The position numbers and the translations under genes were made by a program. From the NCBI GenBank assembly GCA_964450955.1, contig CAYVFI010000003.1:201635-265634 (forward strand): 64,000 bases of DNA, in the 5' to 3' direction. Numbering within the stretch: the first letter of the stretch is position 1; the number at the start of each line of letters is the position of its first letter. Of this stretch, positions 1 to 7,769 are shown piece by piece. The notes under the pieces were generated by a model, which was not told where the DNA came from, did no database searches, and was given only the letters and a program-made list of their open reading frames with translations. The stretch is from CAYNWT01 sp964450955 (GTDB lineage: Bacteria > Planctomycetota > Planctomycetia > Planctomycetales > Planctomycetaceae).

Positions 1-606
1 TTGCCGAAGGTCGTCAATACGGCTCCAAAGAAAATCGACGCCCTGCGTTGGTGGATGACAATGAAGTACGACGCGATCCTTCACAACGAAGATCGAACAG
101 CGTTCGAGTTCAAAGGATCGTCAGTACTTTGCCAGTCTGAAAACCAGTTGGTGACCGCACAGGGCAAGCGAGTTGCCACAGGCAGTGCTGAACCTGTGAA
201 CCGAATGTTCGCTCAGAAATTTACTGACAACTACGAAAAACTTGCGGCCCGCGACCTCGTGTTTGCCGACCTGCAAAACGTTTTCGATCTGGCCCTGGTT
301 GCTGCTCTGATCTTCGACGAACAGATTGACCGCGAAGTCGATTGGAACCGAGGCAGCTTCGCCACAAACGGTTCATACGCAACGGCCACATACGAGCCAC
401 CCCGCGAAGTGATGTCGGTTGTCAATCACAAGACCTTCAAGGGTAAAGAGATCGTGATTCAGGTCGCCGGCGGTGTTCGAGGTGACACGATGAACGTGGT
501 CAAAGACGAAACGAAACGCGTTGCGTCTTCAAATGTCGCAGCGAAGACCAACGTTCGACCAACCAGCGAAGTTCCAGCCAACCGATGGTGGTGGAACGGA
601 AAGTAG
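1..606 (+). CDS. C-terminal part of a DUF1598-like planctomycete protein (5' end outside window)
   Basis: The frame is open from the first base, so the gene almost certainly starts before the window; the TTG at position 1 is not a supported start. The 201 visible residues begin with a Trp-rich stretch (RWWMTMKYDAI), continue through a segment rich in Asp and Phe (FADLQNVFDLALVAALI) and end in RWWWNGK. The pattern of an RWW start, an ExKG-type strand and a helical 'LxNxxDLAxxAALI' segment resembles my memory of DUF1598, a family of unknown function found mainly in Planctomycetes. No catalytic motif is visible. A strong intrinsic terminator follows the stop codon. Family assignment is by recollection of the pattern and is moderate; function is unknown. 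Confidence 0.6.
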   Translation: MPKVVNTAPKKIDALRWWMTMKYDAILHNEDRTAFEFKGSSVLCQSENQLVTAQGKRVATGSAEPVNRMFAQKFTDNYEKLAARDLVFADLQNVFDLALVAALIFDEQIDREVDWNRGSFATNGSYATATYEPPREVMSVVNHKTFKGKEIVIQVAGGVRGDTMNVVKDETKRVASSNVAAKTNVRPTSEVPANRWWWNGK

Positions 607-633
607 CCCTCACAAGCAACCCGCTACAATTCA

Positions 634-667
634 GAGCCTCGATGGTGTTCGCCATCGAGGCTCTTTT
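634..667 (+). terminator. Intrinsic terminator after the DUF1598-like gene
   Basis: A perfect 12-bp stem (GAGCCTCGATGG, 634-645, and CCATCGAGGCTC, 652-663) encloses a 6-base loop and is followed by TTTT. It lies 28 bases after the stop codon. It ends the first gene and makes any start of the next gene upstream of it unlikely. Confidence 0.85.
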
Positions 668-685
668 GCATTGTGGATTCAGCAG

Positions 686-1567
686 ATGAACCGCTCACAA
701 CGCGCTCGACTGTGTCTCGATGGATTGTCCATCGGTGACGGCTTTGGCCAACGTTTCTTCTTTCCGTGGGTCGTTGAACAAACAGTCAACCGCAACATGC
801 CGGAAGGACCGTGGGAATATACCGACGACACGGAAATGGCACTCGCCGTGGTTCAGGTTCTCGAATCGTACGACGCGATTGATCAGGATGCGTTGGCGGC
901 TGAGTTCGCCAGACGATACGCGGCCGACTCTGGCCGCGGCTACGGAGCCGGCGCGCATCGGTTGTTGAAGGATCTTGCTGACGGAACCGACTGGCGGACA
1001 GCAAGTCGTGAGCTGTTTGATGGACGCGGTTCTTACGGCAACGGAGCCGCAATGCGCGTCGCTCCGATTGGAGCGTGGTTTGCGGACGATTTGGAAATGA
1101 CCAAACAGCAAGCTGTGCTGTCCGCTGAAGTAACCCACTCGCACCATGAAGGCCAGGTCGGCGCGATTGCTGTCGCGTTGGCGACACATTGGGCAGTTAA
1201 CAAACTGGGAAAACCGGAACAGATGCTGCCGTGGATTGTGAGCAACCTGGCAGATTCAGAGGTCACTGCCGGAATCGCGAAAGCTGCTGAAATTCCATTG
1301 GACGCATGGGCGTTTGACACAGCCAACGCGGTGGGCTGCGGCGATCAGGTTACCGCTCAGGATACGGTTCCGTTTTGCCTATGGATGGCGGCAGCCACGA
1401 TGGACGACTTTGCTGAAGCGATGTGGACGACCGCCCGCATCGGAGGAGACATCGACACGAACTGCGCGATCGTGGGCGGAATTGTAGCCGCTGCACGAAC
1501 CAAACCGCTGCCCGCAGCGTGGCTTAGCAATCGCGAACCACTCAACTGGGCCCCACCGCTCAATTAG
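686..1567 (+). CDS. ADP-ribosylglycohydrolase family protein
   Basis: A 293-residue protein of the ADP-ribosylglycohydrolase (DraG/ARH) family, which removes ADP-ribose from proteins or small molecules using a two-metal centre. Visible family motifs are LSIGDGFG near residue 14, YTDDTE (TDDT at 46-49) and GGDIDTN at about 253-259; the TDDT and DID-T segments carry the metal ligands in this family. The length fits a single-domain enzyme. The frame is open further upstream, but that extension runs through the terminator hairpin at 634-667, so ATG at 686 is chosen. It is a stand-alone gene convergent with the adenylate-kinase-like gene. The substrate (protein, nucleotide or DNA) cannot be read from the sequence; no partner DraT or toxin is next to it. 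Confidence 0.88.
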   Translation: MNRSQRARLCLDGLSIGDGFGQRFFFPWVVEQTVNRNMPEGPWEYTDDTEMALAVVQVLESYDAIDQDALAAEFARRYAADSGRGYGAGAHRLLKDLADGTDWRTASRELFDGRGSYGNGAAMRVAPIGAWFADDLEMTKQQAVLSAEVTHSHHEGQVGAIAVALATHWAVNKLGKPEQMLPWIVSNLADSEVTAGIAKAAEIPLDAWAFDTANAVGCGDQVTAQDTVPFCLWMAAATMDDFAEAMWTTARIGGDIDTNCAIVGGIVAAARTKPLPAAWLSNREPLNWAPPLN

Positions 1568-1664
1568 ACGACGCAAACCCCGCTCAGGAAAACCGTCCAA
1601 CCGGCTTCTAGCGTCCGAGAAACACCATCCCAACGCCCCAACCGGAATCCGATGCAACGGAATG

Positions 1665-1684
1665 TTGCTTGCTTGCTTGCTTGC
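1665..1684. repeat. Five tandem TTGC tetranucleotides
   Basis: Five perfect copies of TTGC run up to and touch the stop codon of the minus-strand adenylate-kinase-like gene (TAG on the complement of 1684-1686). Slippage here would lie outside the coding sequence except at the stop itself. Confidence 0.8.
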
Positions 1685-2877
1685 TAGCCGCGGCGGATTT
1701 CTGAGCCCTGGAAGCGGACCATGATGCGGAAGACCTTTTTCATTTCGTTCTCCACGATGCCAGTCTGCAGATCGAATCGGACCGGGACCTCCAACCGGCG
1801 GATGTCGATGGTCGCGTGGTAGCCGCGTTCTGAGAACACATCAATCAGCATGGCCAGCGCGATGGGGTCTTCGAACAGCTGGTCTTCAGAATTGATTGTC
1901 GCGTTACCCGAAATCGCATGCCGCAAAACGATCGGCATGAACTTCTCATGGATAATCTCCACGACGCTTTGGAACAGCTCAGTCTGGTGATGTTCGTAAT
2001 TGTCCAACCGCATCACAAGTTCCCGCCGCGCGTGGCTGACAATGTCGCTGGCGACGGGGATTCTTTGCAGCGTTTGGAAGGTACGTGGATCCAGTTCCAG
2101 TGAACTCTGGTAGTCCAGTTCGCTTAGAATGTTGGCTTGGACAACTTCCAGCGGTGCTTGAGCGTTGATGAAGTGGAAATGGAAAATCTGTTTCAGCGAA
2201 ACAAGCGCGTCGTAGGTTTGTTCTTTGAAGACCCGATAGCGGTTCTTCGCCAACGATTCGTCGAAGTCTGTTGGCCGCTCTTCTTCTTTTTCGCCGATGC
2301 CCGATCGAATCACTTCTTCGTTGTGAGCTCGAACCTCTTCACCGCGACGAAGTTGGCGGGCGACACTTTCGTTTTCATCAACAAACAGCACCATGATGTG
2401 GAAGCGTGGTTGTTTGAAGTGAACCAAATCGGGTGAATCTGCAAACTGACGCCGCAGCATGTTCATTTTGTCGAACAGCATCTTCAGGCATTCCACCTGC
2501 ACGTTAGTCCGCGGGAACCCGTCCAGAATCGCGCCGTTGCGGTGTTCTTCCGACAGGAGCTCCCGAAAGACCAGGTAGACAACTTCTCGGTCGCCGACCA
2601 TTCCGCCCTGAGATTTGATTCGTTCTGCTTCTGGCGTGCACAGCAACGCGCTTACCACCACGGGTTCGGCCGTGATGTCGCGAACCTTGCGAATAAAATC
2701 CGTATTGGTTCCCTTACCCGCGCCGGGCGCTCCGCCCAGCAGGATGAGTTCCTTGGGGAACCGCAGTTGCTCGACACCGTATTCGGTTTCGAGTTGTGCC
2801 CAGACGGAGTTGAAGATCAGCTGAGTGTCTTTGACCTCCAGCTGTCCGGGTAGTTTTTCTTCTGGACCAGAATTCAC
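1684..2877 (-). CDS. Adenylate-kinase-like nucleotide kinase with unfamiliar C-terminal domain
   Basis: A 397-residue protein, much longer than ordinary adenylate kinase (about 215). The N-terminal half has an adenylate-kinase P-loop GGAPGAGKGT (48-57), GGMVGD at 91-96 (the position of the NMP-binding helix) and the signature LDGFPRT (118-124), so it should transfer phosphate from ATP to a nucleoside monophosphate. A charged segment around residues 175-205 (RRGEEVRAHNEEVI and onward) takes the place of the lid. The last 150 or so residues, from about ELDYQSSLELDP onward, match no domain I recognise; they are predicted mixed helix and strand, ending FRIMVRFQGSEIRRG. The gene is divergent from the TPR gene. 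Whether this is the cell's housekeeping kinase cannot be decided here, so no gene symbol is given. Confidence 0.8.
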   Translation of the reverse strand: MNSGPEEKLPGQLEVKDTQLIFNSVWAQLETEYGVEQLRFPKELILLGGAPGAGKGTNTDFIRKVRDITAEPVVVSALLCTPEAERIKSQGGMVGDREVVYLVFRELLSEEHRNGAILDGFPRTNVQVECLKMLFDKMNMLRRQFADSPDLVHFKQPRFHIMVLFVDENESVARQLRRGEEVRAHNEEVIRSGIGEKEEERPTDFDESLAKNRYRVFKEQTYDALVSLKQIFHFHFINAQAPLEVVQANILSELDYQSSLELDPRTFQTLQRIPVASDIVSHARRELVMRLDNYEHHQTELFQSVVEIIHEKFMPIVLRHAISGNATINSEDQLFEDPIALAMLIDVFSERGYHATIDIRRLEVPVRFDLQTGIVENEMKKVFRIMVRFQGSEIRRG

Positions 2878-3132
2878 GAGCGAGTGCCTCTTGTTGTTAA
2901 GCCGCCCATTGTTGCAACAACGGCGAGTCGCGGAAACCTTAACGCTTGCCCTGCGTGACCCACTCCGTCGTTGGCCGCGTTCTTCCCAGTTCGGCCGACG
3001 CCCCGTTTCAACAAGTCTGCGTCAGAACCGGCCCATCGAAGTAACTCCCGTTCAGCATGGGAGTTAGCAGAAGCGGCCCGCACGACGGTCTCACACGACC
3101 TACATTTGTACCCGCCCTGGCTGGAGTCCAAT

Positions 3133-4215
3133 ATGTTCAACATCCCCACGCTTCCTGTGTCGTTGGCTTTGCTCGCGTGCGTCAACACGACGTACTCGGC
3201 CAAAGACGAGAAGGAAATCACCAACGACATTCGCCTGCTGGTAATCGGCGCATTCGCGCACCACGGTCCAGCGTTCTACGAACATGAGGTGCAGCGGTGT
3301 CGAACCGTATTGGACAAGAACCCCAAAGACTTCGACGCTCGGAACGACCTCGGCGCCGCGTTGACGAAGCTTGGTCGCTTTGCGGAAGCTGATGCCGCGT
3401 TCGCAGAAAACGAGAACTTGCATCCCGGCCGATACCGAACGGCAGCGAATCGCGGCGTTCTGTACAAGAAGTGGAGTAGGTTTGAGGAAGCATCTGAGTA
3501 CATCGCCAGGTCGCTGGAAATCCGCCCGGGCGGCCACATGGGTTTGGGAGACTATTACCTCCGCATGATTCGTTGGCGAGCGGCGAACTCAGCCACAGAT
3601 GCTCCCATCGTTCAGAACTTTCTAGGAGTCGACTACGCGGCGGGATACCAAGCCACAGCAGACGCCGCTAACCGCGAACACCTGATGACTCTCATTAAGA
3701 ACGACATGAACTTCACAGACGCGTACGTCGTACTTGGTGACATCATGTACGCCGAAGAGGATTATCGAACCGCCATCCGTTGCTACCTCCGAGCTAGCTT
3801 CCTGGGGCACCCCACCAAAGTGCCGATCCAGCGATACAAAACCGCCCGCAAGGCACTCGCCTCGACTGCGCCTTTTGGGGCAGTTATCGATTCCACAAAA
3901 GACCGGGATCCCGTCTTCGCAGAGTTTGCTGCGGCCGCAAACTGGCTCGACGAGTATCAAGCGATTGAGACTAACCGGCTTGAAAGTGGACTGGCCGTTG
4001 ACTTCGCCTCAATGCGTGTCGCCAGCATCGACGCGGGACTGACTCCGCCCAGAATCATTGAACGCCATGAGTACTCTGAGTTGCTGTCAGCGAATTTCAT
4101 CCTGTGGACACTCGCCAAGGTTGCGATGGCACTTATCCTGTACATCGCTGTCCGGTACTGTGTTGTTGGATTGGGCAGTAGCATTCGTGCGGGCAGGAGC
4201 GAACTCGCATCGTAA
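3133..4215 (+). CDS. TPR-repeat membrane protein
   Basis: A 360-residue protein. The frame is open back to 2971, but the first residues there are Arg-rich and unlike a signal, whereas ATG 3133 opens a hydrophobic leader (MFNIPTLPVSLALLAC) ending in a lipobox-like LLAC or a later signal-peptidase I site. Two tetratricopeptide repeats follow at about residues 55-120 (DFDARNDLGAALTKLGRFAE, then RTAANRGVLYKKWSRFEEAS), with more helical pairs around 195-230. A membrane helix sits near the C-terminus (FILWTLAKVAMALILYIAV). This suggests a protein-interaction domain held outside the cytoplasm between an N-terminal leader and a C-terminal anchor. No enzymatic motif. The next gene begins 43 bases downstream and could be co-transcribed. 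Confidence 0.7.
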   Translation: MFNIPTLPVSLALLACVNTTYSAKDEKEITNDIRLLVIGAFAHHGPAFYEHEVQRCRTVLDKNPKDFDARNDLGAALTKLGRFAEADAAFAENENLHPGRYRTAANRGVLYKKWSRFEEASEYIARSLEIRPGGHMGLGDYYLRMIRWRAANSATDAPIVQNFLGVDYAAGYQATADAANREHLMTLIKNDMNFTDAYVVLGDIMYAEEDYRTAIRCYLRASFLGHPTKVPIQRYKTARKALASTAPFGAVIDSTKDRDPVFAEFAAAANWLDEYQAIETNRLESGLAVDFASMRVASIDAGLTPPRIIERHEYSELLSANFILWTLAKVAMALILYIAVRYCVVGLGSSIRAGRSELAS

Positions 4216-4258
4216 CTGCGATCGATTCTGTTGTGTATTCCTAACGTGAGTTCTCTTT

Positions 4259-4840
4259 GTGCAGACACCGTCTCATGCCGTCATAAGCCTGTTCCTGTGG
4301 CGCAAATCGGAGAACTGGAAACAGACGCTGGCAGTGGTTTTCGGAGCCGTTCTTCCTGACCTCAACATGTTTCTGTTTTACGGCTACCAGAAATGGATCG
4401 GAACGCCTGAGGCGACGATCTGGAGTACGACATACTTTGAAGAACACTGGCAGTTGTTCTTTGACTGGTTCAATTCCATTCCGATTTATGCGGCATTGGC
4501 CGCGCTGGCGTACCGACTGGATCGTCGCATCCTGTTCTTAATCACCAGCAGTGCGTTGGTGCATGTGCTGTGCGATTTGCCGGTGCATAACGATGATGCT
4601 CACCGACATTTTCTGCCGTTCAGCCATTGGCGATTCGTCAGCCCAGTGTCGTACTGGGATCCACAGCACTACGGGATCATTGCCGCGTCGGCGGAATATA
4701 TCACGACCCTGTCGATGTGCGTGTTCCTCAGCTTCGGGAAGTTCGCCAAGTCAGTCCGCGTGTCTGCCAGAACGAACCTGGCGCTGTACCTCGTGGTTGG
4801 CGGGTTTGTTATTAGCTTGCTGCTGCGTCGCTGGTTGTAG
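4259..4840 (+). CDS. Polytopic membrane protein, YdjM-like (metal-dependent hydrolase type)
   Basis: A 193-residue protein starting at GTG. It has about four membrane segments (for example LAVVFGAVLPDLNMFLF, IYAALAALAY, ILFLITSSALVHVL, LALYLVVGGFVISLLL). A His close to the N-terminus (TPSHAVIS) followed by PDLN, then LVHVLCDLPVHNDDAHRHF and a conserved-looking LPFSHWRFVSPVSYWD, are the pattern of the YdjM/membrane-bound metal-dependent hydrolase group, where H and PDxD are metal-ligand candidates. Function in this group is poorly defined. The gene is 43 bases after the TPR gene and convergent with the ApbE fusion. The family assignment is by motif resemblance only. Confidence 0.6.
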   Translation: MQTPSHAVISLFLWRKSENWKQTLAVVFGAVLPDLNMFLFYGYQKWIGTPEATIWSTTYFEEHWQLFFDWFNSIPIYAALAALAYRLDRRILFLITSSALVHVLCDLPVHNDDAHRHFLPFSHWRFVSPVSYWDPQHYGIIAASAEYITTLSMCVFLSFGKFAKSVRVSARTNLALYLVVGGFVISLLLRRWL

Positions 4841-4891
4841 CGCTCGGATTTGTCCGAACCCAACGACGCTTGGCATGGCAACGTCGTTCGC

Positions 4892-6145
4892 TTACGAACC
4901 AACCGGAGTCTCTGTCGATTCTGCCTGAGCCTGAGCACCCTCGCCGCGGCATTCGGCTGACGGTATGGCACACAGGTCGCATGCGGTTTGGCCGGCTCCG
5001 TCTTTCATGCCCGCCAGGCCGCCGCAGCTTCCTTTCAGTCGGCGATTGCTGATGATGACACCGACGGCCATTCCACCGATTGCCAGCAAGAACACAATGG
5101 CAGCAGCCAGGAACACTGGCCACATTGAGCTTGGAGAAACCGGTTCGGCAGGAGCCGCATCGACCGTCGGGAAGTTTCCGAGCGTTTCATCCTGGAAGCC
5201 TGCATCGGTTCGAACGATCAAGTTCGCAGTAAGGCCTTGCTGCTGAACGAGTCGACTGCCGGCTTCTGGTCCAAGAACCGAAATGGCTGTCGCCCAGGCA
5301 TCGGCCACCATACAGCTCTCAGCCAAAACCGTCACGGACGCCAAAGCGTGTTCGACCGGCCGCCCGGTTCGAGGATCAATCGTGTGTGAGTAGCGTTGGC
5401 CATCGATGATGTAGAAGTTGCGGTAGTCACCCGAAGTCGCCATCGCGCGGTCTTGCAGGGGTACGGCCGAACGAATTTCGCGGCGGTCGTCCGCGGGTTC
5501 CTCAATTCCAATCGTCCATGGCTTCCCTCTGTGGCTAAGGCCAGCCGCGCGGACTTCGCCGCCGACTTCAACGAGAAACGATTCCAGTCCCGCCTCGGAC
5601 AACGCGGCGGCCACGCGATCGACGGCGTAGCCTTTGGCGATTGCAGACAAGTTGACCGACAACGTGGCAACTGACTTCTTCAGAGCCGGTGGATCCGGAC
5701 GAACGGACAACTGCTGCCAACCGATTTGCTTCCGAGTTACCTTAATCGCCGCCGCGTCCGGAACATCTCCACGCCCTGTGTTCCTATCGAACGTCCACAA
5801 GTCAATCAGCGGCGAGACAGTGACATCGAAGGCTCCATCACTGGCTGCCGAGATATCCAGTGCAGCCTGAACAACAGCAGCCGTCGGTTTCGAAACCGGA
5901 AACCAATCTGTCTTGTCAGACGCATTGAACCGACTGATCTCAGAATCGTCTCGCCAGGTGGACATCAACTTATCCACGAGATCCAATTCGGTTTGGATGG
6001 CTGAACGCAGATCCTGATTCGTCTCGCTGGCAATTGTGACCTGCCACGTGGTTCCCATACTCTCACCCTCAAACCGCGTTTGGGCGGCAGCAGGGCTGAA
6101 CAACAGGGCAAAGACCGCGATCGATTTGTAGACTTCGGAAATCAT
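4892..6145 (-). CDS. apbE: FAD:protein FMN transferase (ApbE) fused to an NqrM domain
   Basis: A 417-residue two-part protein. Residues 1-21 are a signal peptide; about 24-320 are ApbE, with FEGESMGTTWQVTI, LSAIAKGYAVDRV, LVEVGGEVRAAG, HTIDPRTGRPV and VADAWATAISVLG. ApbE attaches FMN covalently to Thr residues of flavoproteins such as NqrB and NqrC. After a linker, a membrane helix (about 343-365) leads to GVIISNRRLKGSCGGLAG and a tail with four Cys at 374, 389, 392 and 399 (CGG, CDLC, EC). That helix-plus-Cys pattern is NqrM (DUF539), needed for assembly of Na+-translocating NADH:quinone oxidoreductase, probably for its iron centre. So one chain carries both flavin and metal maturation functions for Na+-NQR. 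The nqr genes themselves are not in the window. The gene is divergent from waaA. Confidence 0.9.
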   Translation of the reverse strand: MISEVYKSIAVFALLFSPAAAQTRFEGESMGTTWQVTIASETNQDLRSAIQTELDLVDKLMSTWRDDSEISRFNASDKTDWFPVSKPTAAVVQAALDISAASDGAFDVTVSPLIDLWTFDRNTGRGDVPDAAAIKVTRKQIGWQQLSVRPDPPALKKSVATLSVNLSAIAKGYAVDRVAAALSEAGLESFLVEVGGEVRAAGLSHRGKPWTIGIEEPADDRREIRSAVPLQDRAMATSGDYRNFYIIDGQRYSHTIDPRTGRPVEHALASVTVLAESCMVADAWATAISVLGPEAGSRLVQQQGLTANLIVRTDAGFQDETLGNFPTVDAAPAEPVSPSSMWPVFLAAAIVFLLAIGGMAVGVIISNRRLKGSCGGLAGMKDGAGQTACDLCAIPSAECRGEGAQAQAESTETPVGS

Positions 6146-6277
6146 GCTGAGAGTCTAGAGATCGCTGAGTCCGTTTACACCCTGAATCCCCTGAAACATG
6201 GCCCGCAGCAATCCCGTCTGGTCGATCCCCACACAGATTCGTAGGATTCGCGTTCTCACCGAATTGCCGAGGAACGG

Positions 6278-7612
6278 ATGCCTTTGCTGCCCTGGTTATT
6301 AAACTGCGTTTACCTGCTGCTGCTGGTGCTCGCCTCCCCCATTCTCGCATGGCGCGCGGTGCGGCATGGGAAGTATCGCGATGGGGCTGCGCAGAAGCTT
6401 CTGGGATGTCTGCCGGCAAGTGCCGCGGACGAACGTGTTATCTGGTTCCACGCGGTCAGTGTCGGTGAGGTTCTTCAGCTGGAGACCATCATCCCGCCGC
6501 TGGCGAAGCAGCATCCTGACGCGACGATTTTGATTACGTCCACCACCAACACCGGATTGGATGTCGCTCGGCAAAAGTTCCCCGACTATCGATCGTGCTA
6601 CTTCCCGTTGGACTTTTCGTGGGCCGTGCGAAACGCGTTGCGGCGAGTTCGCCCGGCGTTGGTGGTTCTGGTCGAACTGGAACTCTGGCCAAACTTCATC
6701 CTTCACGCAGCAAAGACTTCCCGACTGGCCATTATTAACGGACGACTAAGCGAACGCAGCTATCGAGGCTACCGGCGCATTCGCAGGTTGGTCGAACCGG
6801 TTCTACGCAGCTTCACAACCATCGGCGTACAAACCGCAACGTACGCTGATCGCATGTGTTTGCTGGGTGCGCGGGCGGAGACGGTGCATGTCACTGGTTC
6901 CATTAAGTTCGACCGCGTTCAGACCGATCGGTTCAACTCGGCCACGCAATCGCTGCGTAAACTGTTTCAGTTAGAACCCGACGCTCTGGTGCTGGTTGCC
7001 GGCAGCACGCAGGCTCCGGAAGAAGTTTTGGCGGTTCAGGCATGGAAACAGCTTCGACAGGACTTCCCAACTTTACGGCTGGTCGTGGTTCCTCGACACA
7101 AAGAACGGTTCGACGAAGTTGCTCGACTGATTGCGTGGCAGAAAGTCACCATCGCGCGTCGGTCGCAACTGGGAGACTTGTCATCCGCGGAGCAGGGGAT
7201 CGCGGACGATGCTGTCATTCTGTTGGACACATTAGGTGAACTAAGCGATTGCTGGGGTCTTGCGGACGTTGCCTTTGTAGGTGGGAGCTTCGGAGATCGT
7301 GGCGGACAAAACATGATAGAACCGGCGGCCTTCGGAGCGGCGGTTCTGGTCGGGCCAAACACCGTGAACTTCCGCGACGTGATGAGCCAACTTGAAGCTC
7401 GGGACGCGATAACTGTGGTTTCACATACAGAGCGGTTGGTTGCGAAAGTGCGAGAACTACTTCTTGACCCCATCAAAAGAGAAAAGATGGGCCGGGCGGC
7501 AAGAAAAACGGTTCTTGAGGGAACTGGGGCAAGTCAGAAGACTCTAAAGTTAATCGGGGGCGTTTGGGGTTCTGTTTCTCAGGAGTCTGGTCGGTTACGC
7601 AAGGCTGCGTGA
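6278..7612 (+). CDS. waaA: 3-deoxy-D-manno-octulosonic acid (Kdo) transferase
   Basis: A 444-residue protein that transfers Kdo from CMP-Kdo to lipid A, the first step of LPS core synthesis at the inner membrane. An N-terminal membrane anchor (about 5-24) is followed by the typical GKYRDGAAQKLLG, then WFHAVSVGE, whose Glu (about residue 64) aligns with the catalytic base of the family, VELELWPNF (ELWPN signature) and GGSFGDRGGQNMIEPAAFG (the GGS-GGxNxxEP sugar-nucleotide loop). Length is normal. It supports a Gram-negative type outer membrane with Kdo-containing LPS in this organism. It is monocistronic as far as the window shows, with a probable terminator just downstream. Confidence 0.93.
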   Translation: MPLLPWLLNCVYLLLLVLASPILAWRAVRHGKYRDGAAQKLLGCLPASAADERVIWFHAVSVGEVLQLETIIPPLAKQHPDATILITSTTNTGLDVARQKFPDYRSCYFPLDFSWAVRNALRRVRPALVVLVELELWPNFILHAAKTSRLAIINGRLSERSYRGYRRIRRLVEPVLRSFTTIGVQTATYADRMCLLGARAETVHVTGSIKFDRVQTDRFNSATQSLRKLFQLEPDALVLVAGSTQAPEEVLAVQAWKQLRQDFPTLRLVVVPRHKERFDEVARLIAWQKVTIARRSQLGDLSSAEQGIADDAVILLDTLGELSDCWGLADVAFVGGSFGDRGGQNMIEPAAFGAAVLVGPNTVNFRDVMSQLEARDAITVVSHTERLVAKVRELLLDPIKREKMGRAARKTVLEGTGASQKTLKLIGGVWGSVSQESGRLRKAA

Positions 7613-7631
7613 AACTTCACAACCGAACTCT

Positions 7632-7654
7632 GAGCCCAAATGGGGCCTCTTTTT
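7632..7654 (+). terminator. Probable intrinsic terminator after waaA
   Basis: GAGCCC (7632-7637) pairs with GGGGCCTC (7642-7649) through six base pairs with a one-base bulge and a 5-base loop, followed by TTTTT. It is short, but its position 20 bases after the waaA stop fits. Confidence 0.45.
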
Positions 7655-7769
7655 ACTGTTTGTCATTTTGGTCAAGCATGCTGTTTGGCTATTCTATGGA
7701 CAGGCAATCACTCCGCGCTCGGGCCACTTCGGTCCGCAGTGATAGGTCGACCTGAACCAGGGGATTCTC

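Noticed and set aside
521..685. Upstream extension of the ADP-ribosylglycohydrolase frame
   Set aside because: It overlaps the preceding gene and runs through a strong terminator hairpin; ATG 686 matches the family start.
4862..4888. AACGACG / CGTCGTT inverted repeat between the YdjM-like gene and apbE
   Set aside because: A 7-bp stem with a 13-base loop and no T-tract on either strand; the position suits a terminator but the structure is too weak.
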